The position numbers were made by a program, and so were the translations under genes. A DNA stretch of 62,219 nt, taken from contig JACMQW010000044.1 in the NCBI GenBank assembly GCA_014376785.1, forward strand, positions 1-62,219, in the 5' to 3' direction. The notes beneath the pieces are model-generated. The model was not told the DNA's origin and ran no database searches. It saw only the letters and a list, made by a program, of their open reading frames with translations. Shown one piece after another: positions 35,680-43,639 of the stretch; position 1 is the stretch's first letter, and each line of letters opens with the position of its first letter. This stretch comes from Oligoflexia bacterium (GTDB lineage Bacteria > Bdellovibrionota > UBA1018).

Positions 35680-36828
35680 ATGGCTATCCGCAGATCATCA
35701 CTGTACTTTTTTCGGATGGAAGCAATCTGTACAGGGCGCCTGAAAGACAAAAAAGAAAAGGTTCTTTCTCTCTGGGAAGCGCGATCGCTTACTGAAATTC
35801 CGTCAGCGTGTCTGTCCGGCTCATTAATTCTTAGAAATTCACTACCCGTTTACCTGGAGCACCTAAGCGATGCGCTGGCTGCGAATAGGAAGATGGACGT
35901 AAAATCAGTGAACGCACATGACGTGGAAGGAGTGAGGATCGGAAAATTGCATGGTGCCGATCGCGCTGATAATACCACTTATCAGCTAACGGAGCTCATT
36001 TCGGAGTATCACATTCTACGTGAGGTTATTTTCCAGGTGCTCGAGACTGACGGTCAAATGTCATTGTTAGAAAGGGACATCATCTTAGATTCCATCGAGC
36101 AAGCTGTGAATGATGCGGCCGTGAAATTCTCAGAGGTTCATGCTGAGATCCAGCAAAAGTTCATCGACACCCTCACTCACGATTTGAAAAATCCAATTTC
36201 TGCCGCGAAATTGAATGCTCAGCTCATCAAGAAATCTGATTCGATTGAAAAGCACGCGACTCTCTCCGATCGGATCGTGGGAAGCTTGAACCGTCTTGAA
36301 GCCATGATCCATGACTTGTTAGATGCCGGTAGAGTTCGAGCGGGTGAACCACTGACGTTACTGTATTCTGAGTGCGACCTAGATTCGGTAGTGCGAGACG
36401 TCGTCCTGGAAATGGCTTCCATTCACGGTCAGCGGTTCATCGTAAATTCCCCCGCAGCCGTTTGGGGAACTTGGGGATGCGACGGCGTGAGGCGTGCAAT
36501 AGAAAACCTTATTGGAAATGCTGTAAAGTACGGCGCGGACGGCGCACCAATAACCGTTTCGGTTAAAAAAGGCGACAAAGCAGTGTCTCTTTCCGTGCAC
36601 AATGAAGGGGTACCCATCCCTGAAAACGAAGTCCAAATACTGTTCAAACAGCATCGACGTTCGAAGAGCGCGGAAGCGAGCGGAACGAGGGGTTGGGGCC
36701 TCGGATTAACCGTTGTGAAAGGTGTAGTAGAAGCGCACCGAGGTGAGATTCACGTCGAGAGTGCAAAAGGCCGGGGAACGAGTTTCATCCTCGATCTTCC
36801 TTTTAGTAACGACGCGTCAGCAGTCTGA
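35680..36828 (+). CDS. RsbRD-type sensor histidine kinase
   Basis: 382 aa, soluble. The N-terminal RsbRD-like helical domain (about residues 20-150) has the typical HGADRADNTTYQLTELISEYHILR pattern seen in stressosome-like sensors. HisKA follows with His167 in THDLKNPIS, then HATPase with IENLIGNAVKYG, an N-terminal ADP pocket VHNEGVPIPE and WGLGLTVVKG. All catalytic residues are present, unlike the two kinase remnants nearby. A second in-frame Met at 35716 is possible. No response regulator gene is adjacent. Confidence 0.85.
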   Translation: MAIRRSSLYFFRMEAICTGRLKDKKEKVLSLWEARSLTEIPSACLSGSLILRNSLPVYLEHLSDALAANRKMDVKSVNAHDVEGVRIGKLHGADRADNTTYQLTELISEYHILREVIFQVLETDGQMSLLERDIILDSIEQAVNDAAVKFSEVHAEIQQKFIDTLTHDLKNPISAAKLNAQLIKKSDSIEKHATLSDRIVGSLNRLEAMIHDLLDAGRVRAGEPLTLLYSECDLDSVVRDVVLEMASIHGQRFIVNSPAAVWGTWGCDGVRRAIENLIGNAVKYGADGAPITVSVKKGDKAVSLSVHNEGVPIPENEVQILFKQHRRSKSAEASGTRGWGLGLTVVKGVVEAHRGEIHVESAKGRGTSFILDLPFSNDASAV

Positions 36829-36856
36829 ATTTTCATCGCATACAGGGTTCCGATGG

Positions 36857-37536
36857 TTACGGACAGCTAGCAAGCTCTCCACCTTCATAACCCGTGCGGA
36901 AGGCGTTCAGCGCTTCCTCGATATCTCCCGCTTCGATCACGTCTTTTGCTTTCGCGGTTTCGTTCCTCTGGCCTCATCCGGTCAAAGGAAGATTGAAATT
37001 TAGTTTGAATTCCGAGCAGATTCTGCACGTGGTGGCCGACTTCGTGAGCGATGACATAGGCTGCTGCGAAGTCTCCACGGGCGCCGAGTCGGTTCGAAAG
37101 TTGGTTGAAAAAGTCCAGGTCGAGGTAAACCCTTTGGTCCTCTGGGCAATAGAAAGGTCCGACCGATGAACTGACCCTTCCGCATGCCGAGCGTACCGCA
37201 CCCGTGAACAATATGAGCTTTGGCTCTCGGTAGGTGCTTTGGTGCTTTGCGAATTCAGAATTTCACACGTCTTCAGTGTCACCCAGTACCACTGCTACGA
37301 ATTTATTCTGATCATCGGATGAAGTTCTATTTTTGGAATCGTTCGGTAGATCGTTTTTCTGAGTGGAAGAAGTGACTTCACCCGCATTCTCGCGAAGGTA
37401 GTCGAGGGGGGTGCCGCCCATGATTCCCTAGATAATCGCACCAATTACTTAACCGCCCACTCCGAGGGGTTTTCCACCCAGCCCTCCCCCCGTTCGTCGG
37501 CGATGTTCCACTTTCTCTTCTGTTTTTCCAAAACAT
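36857..37536 (-). pseudogene. ypfJ-like neutral zinc metallopeptidase pseudogene
   Basis: Pieces of the YpfJ family are recognisable in order on the minus strand: start MFWKNRRESG (ATG at 37536), then IADERG and GLGGKPLGVGG in shifted frames with TAA (37449-37451) and TAG (37428-37430) inside the membrane helix, GIMGGTPLDYLRENAGE, TEDV followed by TGA (37263-37265) where the family has Trp, then GPFYCP and the catalytic HEVGHHV (37026-37046). Two internal deletions follow: the LQADCFAGVW region and the DSFTHG region are gone, joining to DIEEALNA and TGYEGGELASCP. Clearly dead. Confidence 0.88.
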
Positions 37537-37717
37537 ACCGATTCGCCCCTTTTAGGTATGGAGAGCAAGTTGCAGATCTCAGTCGCTAGGCGTTATTCCA
37601 CAGTGTAATATCCATAGTGTAATAAACGGCAGGGGAATAATCGATAAGGCAGCTTCTCCCCGTGCTATCAAAAATAATTTTTGTTAGGTTTGAAGCATCA
37701 AAAAGGAGCAATCCGAA
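37537..37717. other. Gene-free stretch between the ypfJ remnant and the TIGR03643 gene
   Basis: No reading frame or RNA gene seen. A tandem-like AT-rich segment (CAGTGTAATATCCATAGTGTAATAAACG, GTGTAATA twice) lies around 37600-37627. It probably carries the promoter of the downstream pair. Confidence 0.35.
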
Positions 37718-38035
37718 TTGGGTATTTCAGCGAGAAGAAAAGAAAAATGGGATTCTTTTAGCGAGGATGACCGCGCGCGCATCATTCGAATGGCGCTCGA
37801 GGATCGCACGGCATTCGAAGACATTCGACTTCAATTTGAGCTGACTCCGAATGAGACGGTGCTCTTTATGCGCTCGCAGCTAAAGCCTTCTTCGTTCCGC
37901 TTATGGCGCAAGCGGGTGGCTGAACACGGCCAATTGAAGAATAGAAATAAAATGCGTGACGATGAGAAATCCGAACCGGACCGATTTAAATGTCGAACTC
38001 AGCGCTCGGACGGGTCGATTAAAAACAGAAAGTAG
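37718..38035 (+). CDS. TIGR03643 (DUF2805) family protein
   Basis: 105 aa, TTG start with AAGGAG about 9 nt upstream. The family core is clear: DDRARIIRMALEDRTAFEDIRLQF (about residues 17-40) and MRSQLKPSSFRLWRKRV. Small cytoplasmic protein of unknown function, helical and basic, with a helix-turn-helix-like look. The C-terminal ~35 charged residues extend beyond the usual family end. It is followed by the Lon-N gene 11 bp later, probably in one transcript. Confidence 0.8.
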   Translation: MGISARRKEKWDSFSEDDRARIIRMALEDRTAFEDIRLQFELTPNETVLFMRSQLKPSSFRLWRKRVAEHGQLKNRNKMRDDEKSEPDRFKCRTQRSDGSIKNRK

Positions 38036-38046
38036 AGTGACCTCTG

Positions 38047-38700
38047 ATGACGGAATACGAGATCTCATTGTTCCCCATCCCGGAATCAGTGAACTTGCCT
38101 TTTACGATTCTCCCGTTGCACATTTTCGAGCCGCGTTACCGAAGGCTCATTTCAGATTCGATCGCGGAAAATCGCCGAATCGGAGTGTCGCATACGAAAC
38201 GTGTTCTTTCCCCCTCGCGCGTGAGTGATTCCGCGGACATCGAAACTGTGTTGAAAAGTAACCATGAGACTTACGAGTCTCATGGGGTCTTCTCCGCAGG
38301 GTTTGCGAAAAACTTGGAAACCCTTCCGGATGGACGGTTGCTTGTGCAGATCGAAATGGATCATCGGTACGAGATCGTCGAAGAGTTGCAGCAAATCCCC
38401 TATAAGATCGTAAAGTGCCGCCCTTACGATGACGTTGAGCCGAATGATAGAGAGGCGGAGGATGCTCGAAAGGCTCTGGACGCGATCCTCCTCGGGCTAC
38501 GCGGGGAGCAGTTACAGCCCCTGAAAGTCCTCGTGCGGAGTTCTGCGTGGAGAGAGGCCTCGACCATCGAATACAGCTTTCGAATTTATCAGGTGATTCG
38601 ATTCGAGGCAGAGACCTTGCAGCAAGTCCTCGAAATGAAGTTGGCGGTTGAACGGATCCGGTTTATGAGTGAATTTTTGGCCGGCCTGAGTTTTAACTAG
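38047..38700 (+). CDS. Lon N-terminal (substrate-binding) domain protein
   Basis: 217 aa. Stand-alone LonN/PUA-like domain, as in the YcgR/PA0575-type 'LON peptidase substrate-binding domain' family; it lacks the AAA ATPase and Ser-Lys protease parts. Seen: ISLFPIPESVNLPFTILPLHIFEPRYRRLI at the start, VFSAGFAKNLETLPDGRLLVQIE in the middle, then a helical C-terminal half. Function of such proteins is unclear; binding of unfolded or modified proteins is inferred from the Lon homology. Confidence 0.85.
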   Translation: MTEYEISLFPIPESVNLPFTILPLHIFEPRYRRLISDSIAENRRIGVSHTKRVLSPSRVSDSADIETVLKSNHETYESHGVFSAGFAKNLETLPDGRLLVQIEMDHRYEIVEELQQIPYKIVKCRPYDDVEPNDREAEDARKALDAILLGLRGEQLQPLKVLVRSSAWREASTIEYSFRIYQVIRFEAETLQQVLEMKLAVERIRFMSEFLAGLSFN

Positions 38701-38800
38701 GATCGTAGTCCGATAAAATATCTCACTCGTTTAATGATCCGTTAAACTTTGATCTTACTCAGAACCCATTCAGACTATTTTAATAAAAATAGGAGTCCTC

Positions 38801-39298
38801 ATGGCAAACATCAAATTTAAAGGTAATCCCGCCCACACTTCCGGCGAACTTCCAAAAGCTGGTGAAAAAGCACCGAATTTCAAACTGGCGAGAAATGACC
38901 TGAGTGAAGCCTCGTTGGAGAGCTATCCTGGTAAATTTAAGATCTTGAACATTTTTCCAAGCATCGACACGCCGACTTGCGCGACCAGTGTGCGCAAATT
39001 CAACATTGAAGCCGCGGAAATCCAAAACACCGTGGTTCTGAATATTTCGACGGATTTACCGTTTGCTCAGAAGCGTTTCTGCGGTGCGGAGGGAATCGTA
39101 AACGTCGAGACTTTATCTGCTTTCCGTAGCCCTTTTGGAAAAGATTATGGTCTGATCATGGTCGACACTCCGCTTGCAGGTCTTTTCTCGCGCGCCGTAG
39201 TCGTCCTATCGGCTGAGAATAAGGTCCTTTATGCAGAACAAGTCGGCGAAATCGGGAGCGAACCTAACTACGAAGCTGCCCTGAAAACTGTCCGCTGA
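38801..39298 (+). CDS. tpx: Tpx, thiol peroxidase (2-Cys peroxiredoxin)
   Basis: 165 aa. Reduces H2O2 and organic peroxides with electrons from thioredoxin. Peroxidatic Cys is in SIDTPTCATSVRKF, resolving Cys in RFCGAEGI, both at Tpx spacing. The length is right and it is cytoplasmic by sequence (no leader). AGGAG lies about 5 nt before the ATG. Single-gene transcript within the decay zone, itself intact. Confidence 0.94.
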   Translation: MANIKFKGNPAHTSGELPKAGEKAPNFKLARNDLSEASLESYPGKFKILNIFPSIDTPTCATSVRKFNIEAAEIQNTVVLNISTDLPFAQKRFCGAEGIVNVETLSAFRSPFGKDYGLIMVDTPLAGLFSRAVVVLSAENKVLYAEQVGEIGSEPNYEAALKTVR

Positions 39299-39343
39299 GG
39301 ATTGAGCGATGTCAGTTTTTCTCCGCTCTAAGAAATAATACAC

Positions 39344-40393
39344 GTGCAAAATATTTACGATGTCGCGGTGATCGGAGCAGGGATTAGCGGACTTGCAGCC
39401 GCAAACGTATTCTCTCGCGAGGATCTTCGAGTGTGTGTGTTTGAAAAAAGTCGGGGATTAGGCGGGAGGACCTCGACGAGGCGGTGGGGGAGTTCGGAGA
39501 GCTTCACGCGGGCTGACTTAGGCGCCCAATTTACTTACGCACGAAACCCAGGTTGGCAGGATTTCGTAACGTCTCAAGAAGGAATGCGGAGGCCCGCGTC
39601 TGATACAGATTTAGAACGAGAGCGATTCATTCACCCGGAAGGCATGAGTCGATTCGCGAAGTCATTGTTCGATTTTAGCCCGCGGCCTCTGGAAGTTCGG
39701 TTTGAGACTAGGGTTATTCGAGTGGAGCGATTGCCAGATGACGGAGGTGCATGGTTACTATCTTGCGAAACTCCTTCCGGAACTTCGATTTTTAGCAAAG
39801 CGCGGAACTTGGTAATCGCACTTCCATTACCCCAAGCGATCGACCTGATCGATCAGTCGCGCGAGAAATCGAAATCCGATTCTGTCACGTTAGCGAAACT
39901 TCGAAACATTCCTTATTCCCGGTGCATTGCTTTCGTAGGGATTGCTAAAGCGAGTGAGAATTTTCATGGTCCCGGAATTCTAGAGGTAAAGTGCTCAACC
40001 GAAAATCTAGGAATTACCGGAATATTCGACCAAAACGAAAAAGGGCTTCATAGCGGAAAATCTACGCTCGTCATTCACACCACTCCAGAATTTAGCTTGG
40101 CGAATTGGGAGGTTCAGCAGGAAGTATTAGCTGAAAAAATTTGGGCGAACGCGTGCTCACTTTTAAGGCTAATCGGAAAAAGTCCATTTCGCGCAACCCC
40201 TGAAGTTCGGGTGGTGCATCGTTGGAAATTTGCCCGGCCGGAACGTTTCTATCCCGACGGTTTCGCCAAGGTCGATGACCTCGGGCATTCGATTGGAGTT
40301 TGTGGGGATGCGTTCGCTTTTGGCGGAATGGATGGAGCGTTTGCTTCGGGAGAAGCTCTGGCGCGAGGTTTTTTCAGAGGAGTGATCGTCTGA
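39344..40393 (+). CDS. Renalase-like FAD-dependent oxidoreductase
   Basis: 349 aa, GTG start. N-terminal Rossmann FAD motif VIGAGISGLAAA (about residues 9-20), followed by FEKSRGLGGRTSTRRW, the hallmark of bacterial renalase/amine-oxidase-like proteins, and a C-terminal GDAFAFGGMDGAFASGEALA motif that closes the FAD site. Bacterial renalases oxidise 2- or 6-dihydro-NAD(P)H isomers; here the substrate is not known. It ends 1 bp before the convergent regulator remnant. Confidence 0.82.
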   Translation: MQNIYDVAVIGAGISGLAAANVFSREDLRVCVFEKSRGLGGRTSTRRWGSSESFTRADLGAQFTYARNPGWQDFVTSQEGMRRPASDTDLERERFIHPEGMSRFAKSLFDFSPRPLEVRFETRVIRVERLPDDGGAWLLSCETPSGTSIFSKARNLVIALPLPQAIDLIDQSREKSKSDSVTLAKLRNIPYSRCIAFVGIAKASENFHGPGILEVKCSTENLGITGIFDQNEKGLHSGKSTLVIHTTPEFSLANWEVQQEVLAEKIWANACSLLRLIGKSPFRATPEVRVVHRWKFARPERFYPDGFAKVDDLGHSIGVCGDAFAFGGMDGAFASGEALARGFFRGVIV

Positions 40394-40394
40394 T

Positions 40395-40709
40395 TTAACG
40401 TCCTCGCGCGATTCGCAGCACACCCTGTCTGGAGACTGATTTTTTCTCTGCTCTGATTTCTAGGTCGAACTCGAATTTAGTAAAGAGGAGCAGCGGCATT
40501 TTTCTGAGCCTTCCGTTCGTGATTTCGGTTTCAAACCTGAGAATGCCCATTTTTTTAAGAAATCGAAGCTCTTTTGAGAGGTTTGAGGCGTCCCGCCTCA
40601 GGTATTTTGCGAGCTCATAAGCCGATTTAGGCTTTGTTTGAAGGATGGCTGCGAGAACCGATAGGTTTGCCCCGAAGCGTTTCAAGTCTTTCGGGCCGGG
40701 GAAAATGAC
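40395..40709 (-). pseudogene. 5'-truncated COG4190-like HTH regulator
   Basis: About 105 codons remain, opening in FPGPKDLKRFG and continuing with a winged helix-turn-helix (AYELAKYLRRDASNLSKELRFLKKMGIL) and a lysine/arginine-rich C-terminus. The family normally has some further N-terminal residues and a start codon, but the sequence upstream turns at about 40710 into a fragment of a histidine kinase gene on the opposite strand. An alternative start that runs through the kinase fragment antisense exists but looks non-coding. Probably cut by a rearrangement. Confidence 0.55.
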
Positions 40710-40712
40710 AAG

Positions 40713-41100
40713 ATGAAGTTGGACATCGCGAGGTTCAATTTGCCCGAACTCATCAGCGGAGCCGTTGATACGATTTCGGTGAGCGACGAAGCGAAAGGCA
40801 TCCAGGTCTCCTCTCAGATCAGTCCTATCCAACTCGAGTACCACGGCGACGATGTGCGCATCCAACAAGTCTATTGGAACATTTTAACGAATGCGGTGAA
40901 GTTCACTCCGCCCGGTGGATTTATCTCCGTATCGGCCCGACTCCGGAACAGGGCTGGGTCTGGGGCTGTCGGTTGTGAAGGCCATCATCGAGCTCCATGA
41001 CGGCCGCATCGAAGTAGAAAGCGATGGGATTGGGCGCAGGGAACACTTTTTAGAATCGGATTGCCGTCAGTGGCCGTGCACCCCCGGGTATGGAATGAGA
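40713..41100 (+). pseudogene. Histidine kinase C-terminal remnant
   Basis: The fragment begins MKLDIARFNLPELISGAVDTI and carries an N-box-like YWNILTNAVKFTPPGG, then breaks near 40930. The next recognisable piece, in another frame, is GTGLGLGLSVVKAIIELHDG (G2 box), followed by IEVESDG and a second frame change. The D-box and G1 region and all of HisKA are missing. It is the debris of a larger kinase and abuts the truncated regulator at about 40710. Confidence 0.7.
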
Positions 41101-41168
41101 GGGGGAGAAGAATGTTCGTGGGGTTCAGAGTCCTTGACCCCGGGTCTAGCTTTTGATTCGCTGAGGCC

Positions 41169-41525
41169 ATGGTTATTATCCGGAAAATTGTGTCTTTTTT
41201 TATTCTCGCGTTTGATGGGTTTACTTCGCCAAGTCCCATGGAGCGTACACCAGAGGCGCAGGAACGGGTTGATGCGCAAACCGCCTCTCTCACTCTCTAT
41301 CAACTTCCGGGTTGTCCGTTTTGTGTGAAAGTTCGTCGAGAGATCCGTCGACGGGGTCTCAACATCGCACTAAAAAACATCGGCACTGACTCTGTCGCAA
41401 ACGAAGAACTCATTACCGGTGGTGGGATGCGTCAGGTTCCCTGTTTGAAAATTCCCGCGTCGACGGGAACTCAGTGGATGTATGAATCCAGCGATATCAA
41501 TGAGTATTTAAGGAAGATCGGATAA
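41169..41525 (+). CDS. Membrane-anchored glutaredoxin-like protein
   Basis: 118 aa. The N-terminal segment (MVIIRKIVSFFILAFDGF) is a probable membrane anchor; then a linker and a glutaredoxin/GST-N fold with the CPFC active site (Cys49, Cys52) in LTLYQLPGCPFCVKVRRE. The later GMRQVPCLKIP holds the cis-Pro that glutaredoxins need. This layout matches a widespread group of inner-membrane glutaredoxin-domain proteins. It precedes the flavodoxin-like and GST genes. Confidence 0.85.
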   Translation: MVIIRKIVSFFILAFDGFTSPSPMERTPEAQERVDAQTASLTLYQLPGCPFCVKVRREIRRRGLNIALKNIGTDSVANEELITGGGMRQVPCLKIPASTGTQWMYESSDINEYLRKIG

Positions 41526-41586
41526 CGACTCATCTTTCAGCAGTCAGTCACCAGCCGAGTGGTTTGGGATTTGCAATTCCCATAAG

Positions 41587-42666
41587 ATGAAGATTCCAAA
41601 GGTCAGAACGGGACAGCCCAGTGTCGATCTCACCGAGTCAGAGTTTAAAGCACGAGCCGCGCTTGAGTTTCAAGGACCTCGGTTTGACTCTCATCGACGC
41701 GCCGTAGAGAGCATCGTGAACGTTGAATGGGTTCGTTACGATCAGTCTGAGAAATACGCCCACTCTCAGCCCGCAGGGCTTGGATTTAAAAATCCAAAGG
41801 TGGAAGTCGGGTTGGAATGGCTCGAAACCAAGAAGACAATTTCTGAGGCGAAGAGGGAACACGACCGGAAGGGCGCAAAGCCCCATTACCTCATCATCAA
41901 CGGGTCACCGAGAAGTGACCACACCTGTCCGGGAGAAATGTCTAAAAGTCATCGACTCTCGGAGATTGCCATTCGCCACCTAGAAAAAAAGAATGCGGTC
42001 GTCGAGTACCTAGACCTCAGTCGAGTGACTTCGGAGTATGGGAAGAATATCCATCCCTGTAAAGGTTGTGTCTCTACGGCCATGCCGCTCTGTCATTGGC
42101 CGTGCTCTTGTTACCCCAATCATGCTCTCGGCCAGACTCAAGATTGGATGAATGAAATTTACCCGATGTGGGTTCGCGCGCATGGGGTAATGATCATCAC
42201 TCCAGTTCACTGGTATTCCCCGCCGAGTGTGCTGAAATTGATGATGGACCGAATGGTCTGCGCGGACGGCGGAAATGAAGATTACACCTCGACGAATGGC
42301 AAAGATCCTAAGAAGGCAAAAGCGCTTGAAATAAAAGGATGGGATTTTCCTCGCCACTTAGAAGGCCGGACTTTTTCAGTGATTACCCATGGAGATTCCG
42401 AAGGAGTGCTGCATGTGAAGCAGAGCCTCGGCGGATGGCTGCGTGACATGGGGCTTTCGTCAGCGGGGAACCAGTCTGAGCTCGATCGCTACATCGACTA
42501 CTATGGAACCTACGCCGGGAGTCACGATGCGCTCGATAAAGATCGGCTCCTCATGAGGGAAGTTGGCTACGCAGCTCAGCTGCTCGAGCAGTCGGTTAAG
42601 GAGATCCTGAAAAACCCAAGAAACCGGGCTCCCACTGACGGGAATGACGCCATCCGAAAAAAATAA
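41587..42666 (+). CDS. Flavodoxin-fold (NADPH-dependent FMN reductase-like) protein
   Basis: 359 aa. A ~95-residue N-terminal extension precedes the FMN-binding start YLIINGSPRSDHTCPGEMSKS, a phosphate-binding loop, and a later HPCKGCVSTAMPLCHWPCSC cysteine cluster. The ADGVMIITPVHWYSPPSVLKLMMDRM-like stretch (about residues 200-222) is the typical flavin-contact helix of NAD(P)H:FMN/iron-sulfur flavoproteins. The clustered cysteines may bind a metal or form disulfides. Substrate unknown. It lies between a glutaredoxin and a GST gene. Confidence 0.78.
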   Translation: MKIPKVRTGQPSVDLTESEFKARAALEFQGPRFDSHRRAVESIVNVEWVRYDQSEKYAHSQPAGLGFKNPKVEVGLEWLETKKTISEAKREHDRKGAKPHYLIINGSPRSDHTCPGEMSKSHRLSEIAIRHLEKKNAVVEYLDLSRVTSEYGKNIHPCKGCVSTAMPLCHWPCSCYPNHALGQTQDWMNEIYPMWVRAHGVMIITPVHWYSPPSVLKLMMDRMVCADGGNEDYTSTNGKDPKKAKALEIKGWDFPRHLEGRTFSVITHGDSEGVLHVKQSLGGWLRDMGLSSAGNQSELDRYIDYYGTYAGSHDALDKDRLLMREVGYAAQLLEQSVKEILKNPRNRAPTDGNDAIRKK

Positions 42667-42735
42667 CAAATTTCTGTTCCTGAATTAAGCCGTATTTTTC
42701 TGCCCATATTATTCATTTCCCGAAAGGAAACTCCC

Positions 42736-43560
42736 ATGTCAAAGCCCAATGAAACGAAAGCGGATGCCGTCCTTCCTGTTCTCTTTTTTGAAGAGGGGAC
42801 TTGCTCGCTCGCGGCGATGATCTCTCTTCTTGTCTCTGGAATTCCATTCCAAACGTGTCGCCTGGAAGAAGACGATTCGGAATCTCCGGAGTATCTGAAA
42901 CTCAACGCACTCGGGGAAGTTCCGATGCTCTACCGGAATGGATCGGTGCTCACTGAAAACGTGGCAGTTCTTCAGAGCATCGCAGCCTCGGCCCCAGACT
43001 CCCGCTTATCTTTCCGTGCGGGATCTGCAGAATTCGATCAACTCCACCGAGCCCTCGGATTTCTTTCAAGTGATTTTCATAAATCTTTCATGGGATTTTT
43101 TGCGCCCGAAGCTTTCCATCCTGATGAGAAGATCCAGAAAGAAATCACAAAAAACGTTATCAATGGACCTTTGAAAGGTGCGATGAAGCATGTGGATGAG
43201 CATGTCCTCGGTCGCCATTCCGAGACGCCGTTTATTTTCGATCACCTCATGATCGCAGACGCCTACTTATTCGCAATGGCTCGGTGGTCGGATGACCTTT
43301 ATGACATCGGAAAAGAATTTCCTAATTTGAAGAAATTTCAAAACGCGATGGCGAAAGAGCCTGCAGTGAAGCTCGCGCTCGAAATCGAGAGTGGTCATTT
43401 CGAACCACGCCAGAATTTCAAAGGAAACTTGAAATTCGCGGCGTTTGTAAAGACTGCGGCTAAAGAGAAGTCGGCAGAGGACTCGAGTGAACACAGCCAG
43501 GAAAAGAAGAATCCTGGGACATTGGCTGCGGAAAAGTCGGTTCTCAGTTCTGGCCGATAA
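42736..43560 (+). CDS. Glutathione S-transferase family protein
   Basis: 274 aa. The N-terminal thioredoxin-like domain opens LPVLFFEEGTCSLAAM and has the cis-Pro GEVPMLY followed by LTENVAVLQSI, with a helical C-domain after it. A charged tail of ~40 residues (many Lys, Glu, Ser) follows the normal GST end. GST would conjugate or reduce electrophiles; the active residue is uncertain (Ser or Cys near residue 19-20). It ends just before a strong shared hairpin. Confidence 0.82.
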   Translation: MSKPNETKADAVLPVLFFEEGTCSLAAMISLLVSGIPFQTCRLEEDDSESPEYLKLNALGEVPMLYRNGSVLTENVAVLQSIAASAPDSRLSFRAGSAEFDQLHRALGFLSSDFHKSFMGFFAPEAFHPDEKIQKEITKNVINGPLKGAMKHVDEHVLGRHSETPFIFDHLMIADAYLFAMARWSDDLYDIGKEFPNLKKFQNAMAKEPAVKLALEIESGHFEPRQNFKGNLKFAAFVKTAAKEKSAEDSSEHSQEKKNPGTLAAEKSVLSSGR

Positions 43561-43580
43561 CGTTTTAGTTTTTAAAATGG

Positions 43581-43618
43581 AAAGAGAGGACAGAGTGATT
43601 TCGCTCTGTTCTCTCTTT
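43581..43618. terminator. Bidirectional hairpin terminator between GST and the secreted-protein operon
   Basis: A 15-bp stem (43581-43595 with 43604-43618, one G-T wobble) encloses an 8-nt loop, with two more inner pairs possible. It sits between the convergent ends of the GST gene (43560) and the four-gene operon (43640). The arms are AAAGAGAGGACAGAG and its complement. A short T tract closes the stem, and AT-rich flanks follow on both sides. Confidence 0.75.
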
Positions 43619-43639
43619 AAGTATTTAATCACGACTGAG

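Noticed and set aside
34515-37265. In-frame TGA codons (34515 and 37263) as selenocysteine or recoded Trp
   Set aside because: Both sit in genes that also have other lesions (H-box deletion; TAA, TAG, shifts and deletions). UGA recoding would not explain those, and intact genes in the window use TGA as a normal stop.
35381-41100. tRNA-Ala as the attachment site of an integrated island covering the decay zone
   Set aside because: No integrase, no repeat of the tRNA 3' end was seen downstream, and the broken genes look like eroded native genes rather than phage or transfer genes.
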